Below the pieces are notes generated by a model. That model made no database searches, was not told where the DNA came from, and saw only the letters and a program-made list of their open reading frames with translations. The position numbers and the translations under genes are program-made. From positions 606,724-670,723 of the forward strand of contig JAJEKB010020675.1 in NCBI GenBank assembly GCA_022393335.1: 64,000 nucleotides of DNA, written 5' to 3'. Source of the DNA: Macrotrachela quadricornifera. Its lineage: Eukaryota > Rotifera > Eurotatoria > Philodinida > Philodinidae. Shown here one piece after another: positions 32,682-46,248 of the stretch (position 1 is the stretch's first letter; each line of letters begins with the position of its first letter).

Positions 32682-34714
32682 CACATAAACTAAACTTTAC
32701 TTATTCAGTAATATTCTACTAATAGATTTAAAATGTTACTTAAATGATGTATATTCTCGAACAAAATCGGGTCGCTTTTGTTTCATGTAGTTAATAAATC
32801 TTTTGATGACATAGTGGTATCTCTGATTAAGATTTCAAGTCAGAAGTATATTTCTTTCCGTAAGAAGCAAGAGTTCTCAGAGTATTCATGATTGCGATGT
32901 CATCCTAACTATCATGAATTGTCAGATGGCATAAAACTTATGCATGATTAAACAAACCTGCATGTAAAAGGCCTGTATAGCATTTCTATTCTATTTTTGT
33001 CCAATTAAAGATTGTAGAAGAGAAACGAAAATAGCTAGTTAGAACCAGAATTTGATGCTCTTTCTAAATATACCTCTAAAATTTGCTTTTGACTTACGGT
33101 TAGTTAGCTATAAGCAAAAATTTGAATGACTAGAAAATATCGTTTTTACTATGCAAAATTGTCTTTTTTCTTTCTGTTGTAGTGGAAAGTATAGTATTCC
33201 GTAAAATCACAGATTGTAGTAAACTACGACTCGAAAGAATAAGAACACTTTCTTGTAATTTGGATTGAAGGAGATTTAATCAAAATACAAAACTAGACTA
33301 TATCAAAAATGTTGTACAAACTTCATTGTTAACTCCTACTAAAGATTTGCTCTTGATAAATTAACTTTAAGTTAGAAAAAAATTGAATACATATTTAGAA
33401 CGAGCATTAAATTTTGATTCTAATCAACTACTTTTGTTTTTTTCCTGCAATTTTTAAGTAGACGAAAGTCGAATAGAGATGTTGTGCAAAGACTTTACAC
33501 TTAGATAAATCAATTAAATTTAGATTTGTCAATGTGGTAAACTCAAACGTACAGTACACGTAATAATATCTAGATACAATTTTTGAAATTGGAATATTTT
33601 CTCTACATATAAATATAACATTGTTAGTTGTACTGATAGTAATTATCAATATATTCATAGTAAATGATCGAGGATGAATGTTAGTGGAACAGATAACAGT
33701 AGAGTATTTACTGTCATGATATTTGTATCAAAAGGTACGTTACTGAAATAGAGAAAGAAGGCGCAATTTTCTTTTTGTGTTCTTATCTTACACAAGTGTG
33801 AGGAATCACACGTAAGCTACATAAAACCACTGATAAACAGAAAGAAATGATTCAAAAAGCTATTTCATTTCAAGATATATCGACAGCCAAAGCCTATAGT
33901 TCGTAAATTACGTAAAGCGTTTAATTTGGTTGTAGGTGTTAGTGTGCTTGTTGTGTATAAGTGTCAATTTGGATGTGAGATTTTTGTTTATAACTACTCA
34001 TACTCACAAGCAAGACGTTATTTCAAAAGAAATAGTAACACCGGCAAAATACAAGAGGCGTACGTATATTTAGAATCTCGAATGTTTTACTATTGATATG
34101 ATAAGTTCTTCTCAATGGAATGTGTAGTTGCAAAAAACTACACAGCCATACGAGGAAAGATAAAAAGAAGATAAGAAATGTATCAAGCATTATACCATTA
34201 AGGTAAGAAACAGATCATATTTTGTCTAGCGGTGAAAGATCATAAAAGTAGAAAAAGCTCCATATTTTTCGTGCGTTTGCTGATTTTTGTCTGCTAGGGC
34301 ACTTCTTTTAAAAAAGAATTATGCGATCAAATTTTATCTTAAAATTTTCTTCAGATGAAGGACACCATTAGACTAAATCATAAAACAAATTTCAGAAATT
34401 TTTAATTTAATGTTTTCAAGATATAATTTTTTCGAACTCTCATATTTCATTCAATATCCACAGCAACGGCTTATATTTTAAAAAATTATAAAATTTAATA
34501 AGGGTATGTCAAATAGATTCTGATATCTGAATAGGTAAATTTATTTAAGAAGTTTGAAATTTATTATTTATTTTGTTGTTAGTAGCATCTATCGTAGTTC
34601 TCGAGAATAAAAGCTGTGATGAGATAGTGTCAGTATTTTTGATTATTAAATTAATATGACTTCAATCGTTCAAAAGAAAATTTGTATCATTTAATTTTCA
34701 GTGAATAATCAAAT
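32682..34714. other. No gene seen
   Basis: AT-rich intergenic region between the FG-GAP gene and the sugar transporter. Short frames without protein character; no structured repeat noticed. Confidence 0.45.
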
Positions 34715-36343
34715 ATGGACAAAGTGTCGATAGAATCTGTAAGTGAAACTGATCAAGATACACGCGAAAGATTGGTAGAATCAGAAGGCAAAATTCTTTA
34801 TCATCAGCATAGAAATGTTCAATATGGAAAGCCATATGTTGCAATATTATTAGCAGCATTTTCTTCATTGGGTGGATGGTTCTTTGGTTATGATCAAGGT
34901 GTTACTGGTGGGATTGTTGTTATGAATTCGTTTAAAAATGATTTCTGTGTTGGCTTATATGCTAATGCAAGTGTCTGTGATCTTCCCATAGGTACTTTAC
35001 CTTCTGATTACAGACGATTTTTAGTACTTTACACACTACTATATAATGTTGGATGTTTTATTGGTGCTGCATTTATTTCTTCATTTATAGCAGAGAAATT
35101 TGGACGTCGAGCCATTATTTTTACGGCATCACTTCTATTTTTAATTGGTACATCAATGGTTATTTTTCCACCGGGAGGTTCAAAAAAGATAATAATTTTA
35201 ATACTTATTGGACGAATTGTTGAAGGAACAGGTGTTGGTTGTTCTTCATTTGCATGTCCATTATACGCCTCTGAAATAGCTCCAACAAATTTACGTGGAA
35301 TGCTTTCTGGCTTTATGCAAATGACTATAGTAACTGGTTTATTTCTTGCTAATGTGGCCAATTTTCTATTACAAAATCACAAATGGGGCTGGCGATTGTC
35401 AAATGGAATTATTTTAATTGCTCCTATCACGATTATGATTGGTATATTTTGCTGTCCTGAAACTCCTCGATGGTTATTCAAGAAAAAGAGTCGAGAATCA
35501 GCCGAGAAAAGTCTAAAATGTATCCGTAAAATAGATGATGTTACCGCTGAATTAGATGCTATTGCTGATGCTATAAAAGAAGAAGGTAATCAAGTTTCAA
35601 TTAAAGAATTATTAACAACAAAGAAAATGCTGCAAAGACTTGGTATTGGTATAGGCATACATATTCTAAATCAGGGAACCGGTATTAATCCTATATTTAC
35701 ATTTGGCGGTATTATTTATGAAAGTATTCTTGGAAAAGGAATTATATCATTATTGATTTTATCTGGTGTAAACCTTCTAAGCACGATACCAGCATTATTT
35801 TTAATTGATAGACTAGGTCGTCGCAAACTTCTTATATTGTTTGGTTTTGGTATGGTAGTTGGACATCTTGTAGCCGCAACAGTATTTGCTACTGGTTGCA
35901 CACTTTTCAAAACAACCATCACTAATAGTACAACGAATGAAGAAATTGTAAATTGCAAAACAAGTTCTAGTATACTTATGCTTGTTTTTACAACTATTTT
36001 TGTAGCTTTTTATGCACTTTCTTGGGGAGCAGTTGTCTTTGTTTATGTAGCTGAGATTTTTCCACTTAATGTTAGAGCTAAGGCTATTTCAATAGCGACA
36101 GGAAGCAACTGGTTTATGGGTACGATTATGTCCTATATTTTAGAGTTAATAGCTCCTTTAGGTATACATGGAGTATTTTATCTTTTTAGTGTTCTATGCT
36201 TATTGGGTGTACTATTCGTTTATCGTTTCTGTCCAGAAACGAGAGGAGTCTTACTGGAAGATATTGAAGGAGAATTCGATCATTTCTATTTAAGGAAAAA
36301 GTCAGCAAAAAAATCTATTACAAAAGTTCTGCGAGTAAAATAG
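34715..36343 (+). CDS. MFS sugar transporter (hexose transporter-like)
   Basis: An intronless 542-residue protein with twelve predicted transmembrane segments. It carries the sugar-porter signatures: GWFFGYDQGVTGG in TM1, KFGRRAIIF (D/RxGRR loop 2-3), a PLYASEIAPTNLRG segment after TM4, PETPRWL before the central loop, NQGTGINPIFTFGG in TM7, DRLGRRKLL (loop 8-9) and the C-terminal PETRG. It is expected to sit in the plasma membrane and move hexoses, by facilitated diffusion or proton symport. Absence of introns in a genome with many small introns, and motif style close to fungal/plant HXT/STP transporters (from memory), make horizontal origin possible. The start ATG precedes a hydrophilic leader of about 45 residues. 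The ORF is intact. Confidence 0.9.
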   Translation: MDKVSIESVSETDQDTRERLVESEGKILYHQHRNVQYGKPYVAILLAAFSSLGGWFFGYDQGVTGGIVVMNSFKNDFCVGLYANASVCDLPIGTLPSDYRRFLVLYTLLYNVGCFIGAAFISSFIAEKFGRRAIIFTASLLFLIGTSMVIFPPGGSKKIIILILIGRIVEGTGVGCSSFACPLYASEIAPTNLRGMLSGFMQMTIVTGLFLANVANFLLQNHKWGWRLSNGIILIAPITIMIGIFCCPETPRWLFKKKSRESAEKSLKCIRKIDDVTAELDAIADAIKEEGNQVSIKELLTTKKMLQRLGIGIGIHILNQGTGINPIFTFGGIIYESILGKGIISLLILSGVNLLSTIPALFLIDRLGRRKLLILFGFGMVVGHLVAATVFATGCTLFKTTITNSTTNEEIVNCKTSSSILMLVFTTIFVAFYALSWGAVVFVYVAEIFPLNVRAKAISIATGSNWFMGTIMSYILELIAPLGIHGVFYLFSVLCLLGVLFVYRFCPETRGVLLEDIEGEFDHFYLRKKSAKKSITKVLRVK

Positions 36344-37697
36344 AAAAAAACAAGACCTAACATAAGGATAAGTAAAATATAAATTGAATATATCTTGTTA
36401 TTTATATGTACGACATCAAATAAATAATTTCACTTAAATATGATCTTATAAATAACAGAAATGTCAATGTAACACGATCTAAAAATTCCATTAGGCAATG
36501 AAGTATGCTGAATGTTTTCTCGTACGAACATGGACAACAATGTTAACTGTTGCTGTAAATTTCTTGATGAATGACATTTTTGATAAGACAAATTTTTTAC
36601 TTCGAGATAACATACAGTGATCTGTTTTGAAATCAATCCATCATTTTTCGTTTTTATTATGGAATTTTAAAGGATGTTTTATAGATAATTTTTTATGATT
36701 AGCAATCTCACCCATTTTCATACTAATATATTGATCGCTTAGGAAGTTTTATAACAGATAACTGTATATTATTTCAAAATTGGAAGTCATTGTTTTAGAA
36801 TACACTGGCCTTCAGATTTTTAATTTATGACAGCGAAAATCTACTACGTTGTTAAGGTAGGAAGTAACAGGAAAATTAATTGCTGTCTATAATCTTATTC
36901 AAATACGCCACCTTGATAGGAGTTTTATACTATTATCTTTAGCTTTTATGCTCTTTCAAGGGCCAAATATGAAAAAAATCAGAGAAAGAAAAAGAATTGT
37001 CCGACGTTAACGATTTTATTTTATTGACAAAGGTCTACCTATTGTATTAAAATCAATGATTCCGAAAAGATTTCTTTTTTTTACCAAAATGCTGTCCATA
37101 AATATTTTGTGTCGAATTACATATAAGAAAGTTTCAGAAATGTAATAAAATCATTGGTGCATTATTATATGTTCGTTATTGACATGTATCAAACTCGAAA
37201 ATCATTCGAATGATACATTATTTATTCAACGAAAATGTGCTCTCCTTGTTAAGATGTATTTGAAAATCAACTTTTATCTTACGCAGACAAAAATGAAAGA
37301 TATTAAACACTATGCTATTCATGAATGATATGTGACTCATGCTATTATTCTTTACCACTCTATTAACTTTTCATAGTAATTATATATAAAAAGTATTTGT
37401 CCACATGTATCGATGTTTTCCATCCAATTCTACACATGAACAATTGACGTTAATGGCAAAAAAAGTTTCTGAATTCTTTGAACAACTCTGCTACTACTTG
37501 CGTTGATTGTGAATCAGTAGAATTTTGGAAAGATGAAAAGATTTCATTTCTCAATTAATTATCTAACAAGAAGAAGACATGTTTTTTATTGATTAAATTT
37601 GATATGGATGATTTTAGACAACACTTCAATGCAATTAGCAGTATTGAATAGAATTTTTCGGCGGATAGAAACACACTCGCAGTAATGAAACAATTAT
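36344..37697. other. No gene seen
   Basis: Intergenic, AT-rich; downstream flanks of two converging genes (transporter plus strand, SGNH hydrolase minus strand). No repeat or RNA gene recognised. Confidence 0.45.
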
Positions 37698-38351
37698 TCA
37701 AGAATTTAACTTTTGTTTGACTGCTTCGAATATAATAGTTGCCATTTGATCATATCCAGCTGGTGTCAAATGAATATCGTCATCCCAAATCAAGTCACGT
37801 TCTTCAACATTATTGATAGAATGATATTGAATGCCTTTGTCAAGATCTACAAGGCATACTCTCTCTGGTGTACTATGATTTGCTACATAGTCTCGAATCA
37901 TTCGATTCAACGCTTGTCTCTTCTTGTTATTATTGTGGTTTAAGGGGTAAAAACCAACTTCCATGAGAGTCATCACCACTAATTTTGTAGTATCTGGTGT
38001 ACGATAAAGTACCATCTCATACATTGCTTTTAAACCTTGTTGAAAAATATTTGCGGCTGATCGCCCAGAACAGAGATCATTGGTGCCACCCAAAATCAAA
38101 ATCCAATCGTACGAAACAGTATTACTTTCGAGAAGAGTTTCGAGTCGTTGGACCATCATCGGTACAACGCGTTCACCACTAACACCTTTAACATAAATGA
38201 CAATTGGAATCTGTTCCGACGCAAACAATTCAAACAAATACTTAGCATATGGATGATAGGCTAAACCAGAGTTATAATAACCAGCTGTCAATGAAGCACC
38301 TAAAGCAAGGAAACGAAGTGGTTGTTGACTTTCACACATCGAAAATAACAT
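37698..38351 (-). CDS. SGNH/GDSL-type hydrolase (esterase/lipase-like)
   Basis: A 217-residue, intronless protein. Block I FLALGASLTAGYYNSG contains the nucleophile Ser (GxSLTAG, the usual Asp of GDSL replaced by Ala). Block III LGGTNDL supplies the oxyanion Asn. Block V DDDIHLTPAGY supplies the Asp-x-x-His catalytic pair. A block II Gly is likely in the VKGVSGERV segment. Length and motif spacing fit the Lipase_GDSL_2 family, which hydrolyses ester bonds of small acyl substrates; the substrate is unknown. There is no obvious signal peptide, so it is probably intracellular. ATG at 38351 is the likely start; a second ATG follows three codons later. A TATA-like element lies about 45-53 bp upstream. 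It could be of bacterial or plant-like origin; no introns. Confidence 0.85.
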   Translation of the reverse strand: MLFSMCESQQPLRFLALGASLTAGYYNSGLAYHPYAKYLFELFASEQIPIVIYVKGVSGERVVPMMVQRLETLLESNTVSYDWILILGGTNDLCSGRSAANIFQQGLKAMYEMVLYRTPDTTKLVVMTLMEVGFYPLNHNNNKKRQALNRMIRDYVANHSTPERVCLVDLDKGIQYHSINNVEERDLIWDDDIHLTPAGYDQMATIIFEAVKQKLNS

Positions 38352-38395
38352 ACAAAGTGAAGCAATGAAAAAAAAAGAACCATAGACGTTTCGAT

Positions 38396-38404
38396 TTTAT
38401 ATAG
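38396..38404 (-). promoter_or_regulatory. Possible TATA box of the SGNH hydrolase gene
   Basis: The minus strand reads CCTATATAAAATCG, ending about 45 bp before the ATG at 38351. Motif and position fit a core promoter; nothing else supports it. Confidence 0.35.
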
Positions 38405-40728
38405 GTACTCTTACGCAAGTCACAAGCAAGAGAAAGGTAGAAATATCACTCTGTGAGTCATATATGACAAATTTGCCGACTGATTCACTTTTTCAAACTT
38501 GTTTTAATGGTACAATACAATAAGCTGGTAATTTCTTCACCTAAGAAAATAAAAGTATTACAACTCCTGTTGAGTTGAATAATTTAAGCATTCAATTTTA
38601 TGCTTAACATTCTTCCTAAAAGTAATTTATTTTCAATTTTTTTTGATGTTTCAACAGGTCGAAGCCTCCTTCATCAGACTTTTTATTGATGAAAACAAAA
38701 ATGAAAATATTTGCACACACTTTTATTTCTTCTATTCTTCTAGTATTTTCTCTCTTTTCCTTTCCTAATGTTGCTAATGGGTCGACACGATGGTGATAGC
38801 TGGTAAAAGTGACTTATTATTATCATATTCTTTCAATCTATCATCAACAACACAAAAAAAAGAGAGATACTTATATAGAATGCTAAAAGCATAAATTTAG
38901 TTTCGTATACTCAATGAAAAACAAGTCACCCACTGTCTTTTCTTCTGAACAAACCCTTTTCACAGTGGACGTGGCAAAATACTATGCGATAAATATTGGC
39001 CGGCTCATTTCATAATAATTTTACTGGTTCACAAAGATGAACTATCAAATGTACTCCATTTTAAAGTATTTTATTTCTGAGAAAATCGTATCTATGAGGT
39101 ATCCACTTTGCATCCCATTTGAATATCTGAGCTCTAGCTGCCATAAAGTAGCCTTAGCCCTTTTAAGTATCATGATTACTTCAGTAAAAGACATTTTTAT
39201 AATTTCATATCTAAGAGACTTATCATAGAGTATTGATACTTTCATTGAAAATTACTTGAAATCTCTAAAAATAAATTTTGTACCATATGTGATGATCGTC
39301 TATAGACTCATTCGATTTATTGCCTTACTGAAAACTACATATTGATATTATTCTATATGAATGAGTAATTCAAGAATTAAGAGATCTGAAAGAAACATAC
39401 TTTAGATAATTAAATAAAGAAAAATCTTTTTAATGAGAAATTTAACGTGCATCGATGCTTTTGACTTGGTTTTTTGGTAATCTTACATCAAAACAATGGA
39501 TTTTATTTGATGAATATAATTAAATGCATGCTACCTGCATCTATTGCAGATGATTAACGAAGATTGTTCTTTTCTCCATTAAACTGCACATCATACTTCT
39601 TATTCGGCTGAATGTGATACATGATGATCTGAGAGGGCGAAAATCGGTCGCAATGTCGATTTGGTGGCATGTTCAATAGAAATGTAGTTTTTTTTCATTT
39701 CCTACAAACTCCATTGCACGCAGGTGAGACTCAGCCACATACAGTGCAGCATGAGGGTGAGAGCGATACTTATTTTTCAGGCTTGCGATCAATTTTCGGC
39801 CACCCCTTTTTGAAATCAAATTGTTGCGTCCTAATGCGTCATATTGAACAGAAATAACCGTTGTTCCTGACTATTACATCGATAATTGCTTTGTATCCCT
39901 TGTCGATGAAAGTGGAAAGAAAAGACTGGCGTCTAGTAAGCATGCTACCATGAAACTTCATTAGGACAATGCTCAATGACATTCTCATCAAGATCTCTTT
40001 ACATATTGTAGACTTGAGGATTTCACTAATACTTTGAACCATCCGATTTTTCAGTTCTGGCATCATGTGACTTTGGCAATTTGACATGATCAAACAAAGA
40101 TCAACTGATAAAAACAATTATACATCTTAATATTGCTTCATGCGCAAGAAATTGAACTTGTTGAATGAAGATGACGATACCAAATCTTTCGATGAAAGGA
40201 CTCCATAGATGAAGTTGTATGTAAAACAACCAAGATTATTACTTCTAAACAATCAATTCACTTGATCTCTGAATTATGTTTTGAATTTGCCATACTTTTC
40301 GGTTGTCCTATGTGCGTGTCTTCAATACTCTTTTGTATGCAATTATGTTCTTACAACTTAAGAAAAACAAGTTTTCTCAAATTTTCGTAGGCCTTGCCAG
40401 TACATCTTTTATAAAAATGATGCTTGCGAAACGTCTACTAGCATACTATTAATAATCGAAATACCGAGCGATTTATTGTAAATCAGCCATCCAGATAGTT
40501 AACCATACTAAATTGAATTTTGGAGAACAAAGTCGTATCACAATATCACTTATAATATTTTAAATTCAGAACGCGTGTAGTCAGCAATGGTGACACACTA
40601 GTGTCTTTACAAGACATAGATTAGTTTCAAAAAGAAAAATTCACCAATGTATGATTATTTGAATAATGATCACTCTAGAAGAAAAATATCACAAAAATCT
40701 CGATTAGAATGTCTTTTCGAATTAAGTT
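38405..40728. other. No gene seen
   Basis: 2.3 kb intergenic. Short frames on both strands (39037-39245, 39669-40117) show no domain or motif. No structured repeat noticed. Confidence 0.45.
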
Positions 40729-41919
40729 CTATTTAGAAGGGTAAATTGTAAAGTCGGACGTTCTGATGACGCCAGAATTATTCTTATCATGCTGTTCGGT
40801 GCGAATAGAATCCATCTTCTCGTGCGATTTGGTCCAGGCTTGAGCAATGGCTCGTTTCATATCATCATCACCATTCTCGTACATGTCCTGTACTGCATCC
40901 ATGAAAGATTCACTAGAATTTGTTGATTTATCAAGTTTTGGCAACGGTCTATATCGGAAACGAAAAAGAAGTTTATTAGTCAATAAAAAAATTGACAGAA
41001 TTAAACAGACTTCACTTACTTCATAGGGGTTTTCTTTTCGTCCTGTAAAAAGCATTCCCAATTTTTCGAGTCAACTTTTCGCAAAGATAGAATGATCATA
41101 TCTTTTTTGACCTGGATACACGAAAAATTTACCGAAAAATCAAAAGATAATTCGATATTAGAAACAAACTTTGAAGGTCGATTGGTCCGGTTGAATGTCA
41201 TGCAGAAAACCGGTTCTTTTTAAGGAATAGTTGATATTTTTTAGATTTTGAATTTGTAGATGAAAACCACTACGATAGTGCAATTTTAAATAATAAAAAT
41301 TTGAGCAAGATATGATCATCAATTCTTACCGTTTTTCGAAGGAGCACTGAATCTGATTTTCCGGTAAACTACCGACACCGTCTAGATTTTGAACATAGAT
41401 CTTGACAAATTTATCAGTTTGATCCCATGCTATAACCAGTAGTAGAATATAGAGAGAAATCTTGATGCTACACTTGTCTTACCATAGACTGATATATCTT
41501 TTGTAAATGATCGAGTAGCGGTTGGTAGGGTATTGGCACTGGTTGCCTTTTCTTCTGCTTGAGCAGCAGCCTGCTGTTGTTGTAGTTGTTGTTTCTTCAG
41601 TTTCTCTTGAAGTTGGTTCAATTCCTTTTCAAATTCACGCTGTTGAAGTTCTAGATTTTTTTTTATGCGAGGGTGAGTGCAATAGTCGATCAGGCGTTTG
41701 ATTTCATCAATAGCGGCACTAACCTATGATAGATGAAATATTTATGAACGAACTTTAATTGTTGTGTGGACGCAACATTTGCAAATATCTTTTGTCATGA
41801 AGTTGAAGCGATTTTTTTTAGTTCCTTGAGAAACTTGTCATATTTTGACAAATTCTTTTGTAAAGAGAGATTAACTATGACTAATTGCATACCTCTTGTA
41901 TTTGTTCTTCAAGTGTCAT
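40729..41919 (-). CDS. CACYBP: Calcyclin-binding protein / Siah-interacting protein
   Basis: Six exons on the minus strand: 41919-41893, 41723-41483, 41429-41330, 41269-41170, 41111-41020 and 40948-40729; total 780 bp (259 aa), in frame, all introns GT-AG. The N-terminal helical domain (VSAAIDEIKRLIDYCTHPR) is followed by a Gln-rich linker with an 11-residue Gln/Leu run. The CS domain starts at WDQTDKFVKIYVQNLDGVG and continues through KDMIILSLRKVDSKNWECF. The C-terminal SGS region contains MDAVQDMYENGDDDMKRAI and AWTKSHEKM, almost diagnostic of this family. By family it links Siah-type E3 ligases to Skp1 in beta-catenin turnover and binds S100 proteins; S100 partners may be absent in this animal. 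It is slightly longer than the 228-residue human protein, mainly in the Gln-rich linker and the C-terminus. Confidence 0.93.
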
Positions 41920-44900
41920 TTGTGTCTATTGGTCGACAGAATTACGAAACAAAATCTAAAATTCAATATATTGGATGTAAGCGTCAGTGTGAATGTATCT
42001 GTTTCTAGTTCTGCCCACAAACGTGATCATACACACACAGATTTAGCAAAGCGATTTGTATACCTATTTTCAACTACTAATAGTTACTCCATTTTTTCTG
42101 ACTGTTAAGAATTATCATGCTATTTGAAGCTATCAGCTCTTATTCCATGCAAACTGTTGTATCGTCTGACATTGTTCGAAATCAATTTTATGAACTTCGC
42201 TGTGGTCGTGAGGTTTTCATGACTGTCATAAAAAATCTGTGCAAAGATCGAAATGTCACAATGACTTCGAAGTAAGGCTATATGTTCTTGAAAACGATAA
42301 ACTGGATTGAGCAGCTTACTGTCATCCTCAGTAATGATGTTTATTTACATACTTCACATATCCAGAATGTTCAGACTGCTTATATAGCATGCTTATATGT
42401 GAGAGAGAACGGAGGGAGAAATATGAACACAAAGGAATGACATCAATACTGGCACAATGCTGAAGTTTGTTTATCCGCTTTTTGAAAACTCCTCATAGGT
42501 ATGAAAATGATTAGTCAACAAATTCATCATAAATGTTATATTGATTTTGATTTCTTGCCTATTTAAGAACAAAACTTGATAAATAATCCTATAGCATTGA
42601 GAGGATTGATAAGTTCAAAAATATATGAGAAAAATAAAAAATTCAAATCTCATTAATTTTTCATCTAAATGTTAGTTAGCTGATGTTCATATTACTTGCT
42701 GTTTTCTAATCATTTTCGTAAATTTTTCTATTAAATTATAATATATTCTGCCTTGAAGATATGAGTTACTGCTGAAACATGTCTATTTTTACTAAGTTTA
42801 AAGAGTATTCCAGAAATTCTATTGTAATTTTGAAATTTGTTGTTCTCGCATTTAACAAAAGCAAACTTCTTGAAACTCTCTGTTAACGTGTGATAATGGT
42901 TTCTATCATAGTCAAAATGAAAAACTTACATAATAGTATTACTTCACACCATATCAGGTGTAATAAAAATTTTTTTGCAAATCAGAGTAAGAGTTACAAA
43001 CCTCAAACTTTGTAGTTATGTAATACTTGATAAGTACAAGAAATCATCAAAGTGTCAAGAAGTTTGCTTATGTTGAATGCGAGAATAATGAATTCGAAAG
43101 TTGTAAAAAAACTTTTGGGATATCATTTATAGCATTCAAAATAGTTTCTTTACGTTTTTGAATCTTCCTAATAATTTACTCACCACAGTCACATAATTGC
43201 AACTAAAACGTTTACTACTGATAACGATTCTTTTTTGCGTCGTACGCTTTTTTCTGTTTTTTTTTTATATGACTCGATTTTTTTCCAACATGGCAACTTG
43301 TTTTTCTTCCGTTCTGTGTCTTTTGCCTTTTCTTTTTCGTTTTTAAAAACTTTCGTCCGATATGTATTCTATTCAACGAGACGGCACATGACAACGGTAG
43401 AACACGCACAGAATGAATGGAAGAAGCCAGGAACAAACATACATGTAGAACAAAAATCATTTGAATATGATTTGAAGTTAATCAGATTGTTTAAACTTAG
43501 ACAATAACTAGCAATAAGATATTTCTTTGCATTTTTATTTAATGTGTCAGAAAGATTTATTATCATATACAACAATACACACACATTCGGATATTTTATT
43601 TTGACTTTTTCAGGTAATCAAAAGACTATGGTGGTACCTATATGAGTATGTGCATAGATTAGGATAGTTTCATCTTTTTTCATCTGCCCCCTTACTTACA
43701 CTTGGAAAACACTGGTGGTTAGTAACGCTTACAAATAATTTTTTATAAAGCTTGACCGAATTTTAGAAGATGTATTGCTGAGCGGCGATCAAAATAATCG
43801 ACGTTTCCAGATGCGAAATCTTCACTGTTAACAAAATTCTTAATTTAAGAAAGACATATCTAAATGTTATTATGGTTATGAGAGAACATATTAGACTTTC
43901 CAATCATATCTATTCTACAAAAATGATTTATTCGTAATGGTAGACACTTTTACAGAGATTAATTACAATTTTATCTATTTTTTGACTTCTTTTCCAACTG
44001 ACAAAAAGTAAAGTTGGTCTATCAGACTTCAGATTATCTGAAAAATAAGCAGCATTCTAGATTCCAGTTCTAAATTTACGATTGTAATGATTTTGAATTC
44101 AATTTCAGGTTTCGGGTAAGAGAAATGAAAAACTTTCAGTTCTATCGTTTACGAAATTGCAGCACTCTACTCGATACATCGGAAAGTCATGTTTTTCAGT
44201 TACTTCCTAAAATCAATCGTTGTTTTAATGAATATTGTGTCATTTCGTATCTACATATATTTTCTTCAAATCAAACTGAATCATATTGCTTTGTCAAAGA
44301 TAAAATTAACTTGATCTAAAATGTGATCAAAATAAATCGAGAAATATTTCGAAGTATATGATCGTTAAAATAAAATGTAACTTTAGTGTATAACGAAAAT
44401 TTCAGAAAGGCGTTACTTAAAACAATAAAAATATGCACTTATTGTGTGACAATTGTCTGAGAATGACTAAAGTACAAATAAAATAATTAATAGTTGTCTT
44501 TGAAACCGCAGGTTATTTCAGTTGATTAATAGGTGATTCTAGACAAGTATTTTGAGTGGACTTGTAGAATGTAGCCATCAAATCATATATCGTTAGAATT
44601 ACTCATGTTTTTAGCAAAGATGCGGAGCTTTTTAAGGCTTCGTTTGTTCTATCTCACACTCTTTTTCTATTTGCTGAACTTCTTTTACACAGATAGTTTT
44701 AGTTTGGGTTGCTTGAACTAATAATGATTATTTTTTTAAACACCACTGAGGGAATCGAATCCTTACTAGTTTTCTAAAATAATTCTGAAAATTTTGACAA
44801 ATAGATCACAGATTCAGATTTCTCGAATCCGAAAACCTTCCAACAAATTTTATTGTTAATAGTTTCTAAACATGAAATAATATGAGCATCTTTTTTGACG

Positions 44901-46248
44901 GTCATCCGATGAGCAACTTAATATAAACTGCTATTCAGATGTTTTTGCTTGTTCTTGTTTTATTGTTGACTGCATTGATGGATGTTTAGAAGAGGAATAT
45001 CTTGTGTTTCGGCTACTTTGCGATATAATGTGCTGTCTGAAAAGAGTTGCGAAAGCCCCATAGTTTTCCTTCAACTATTAGTAGCTGTAGCTCTGAATAG
45101 AAGGACCATCTGACGTAGAGTTCTTATACTTCCTTGAGTTTTTCCAGATATATTGAAGAAGTACATACTAGCATAAAAGATCAGTATATATCATAGTGGG
45201 GTCAATATTCTATCGTATGGATGATCCAAGATGTCTGACGGCGTTGAAGTTCGAACACAGTATTCTGTTAATATGTGCCAAACAATTTAACCACTCATTC
45301 ATAGCATCTTTATTTGGAAAGGCCTACTAATACAGCTTCTTTGGAACTGAAGTGTGAAAATCATATACTTTATATAAACTAAGAGATATTCTAATAGAGC
45401 ATTAAAAATTTTTATAGATATGGAGAAGAAAATAATTTCACGGTGCATCTTCTGAAAAAAAGTATTTAACGTTATAGGTAATATTCATATTGATATCGAA
45501 ACTTAATTTCATTTTGATTCCTTTTTAGTTCTATACAAAAAAAGAATCAGGAAACTAACTCAATAGGATTTCTCATTATCATTCTAGTAGAGAAATTCAT
45601 AACGCATCTTTTAAGGAAAGTTTATGAGTGTAAGATTTTGTTTGAGGTGAAATATTTAGAAAATATTGAATATTATAATCTTTTTCCCACATTTTTATAA
45701 TAAGTAACTGTAGATAACTAACCTACATCGCATGCCTTCATTATATTGCACTGGCCTGTGATGAAGAGGCTTTTGTTCTACAACCTGTCTGCAGTGGAGA
45801 AATGTTTGTAAGTAGAAACAGAAGAGTCAGAGAATTTCTTAAAACTTGCATTTTCTACTTTCCTTCGTGAAATATGTGAATTCTACAAAATATTACTATT
45901 ATTTAAAATCTCTTCACAGAAGCATACTATAGAAGTGATGAAGAGCTATTTTAACAACTTTAAATGAGAGGGATTGCGCAGGAAATTTCCGAAGAAATAT
46001 TTGATGTTTTTGGTAAGTGATCAGCTATGATAAAAACAATTCAATAACTATCACAATTTACGTTTGAGACAAGAAAGACCCAACGATCAACGCGTTATTT
46101 GTGTTATTATCTTTTCTCACATGTTTCCATCTAACTCCATTCACTGGCGTTTAAAATTTTTTCTAGAGTGTGGTGTAAATCGTGTTACTTCATGATCTGT
46201 AATCAAGTCAAATGTTCTATAATAATCATGAATTCAAAAACAATAAAA
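41920..46248. other. Long AT-rich intergenic region
   Basis: 4.3 kb with only short frames. A phrase like TTTTATAAAGCTTGACCGAA near 43,740 and GAGGGAATCGAATCC near 44,750 echo the dispersed repeat at 727-960. No RNA gene or protein domain recognised. Confidence 0.45.

Noticed and set aside
43215..43507. Overlapping ORFs on both strands around 43.2-43.5 kb
   Set aside because: Lys/Phe-rich translations of A- or T-runs; no domain.
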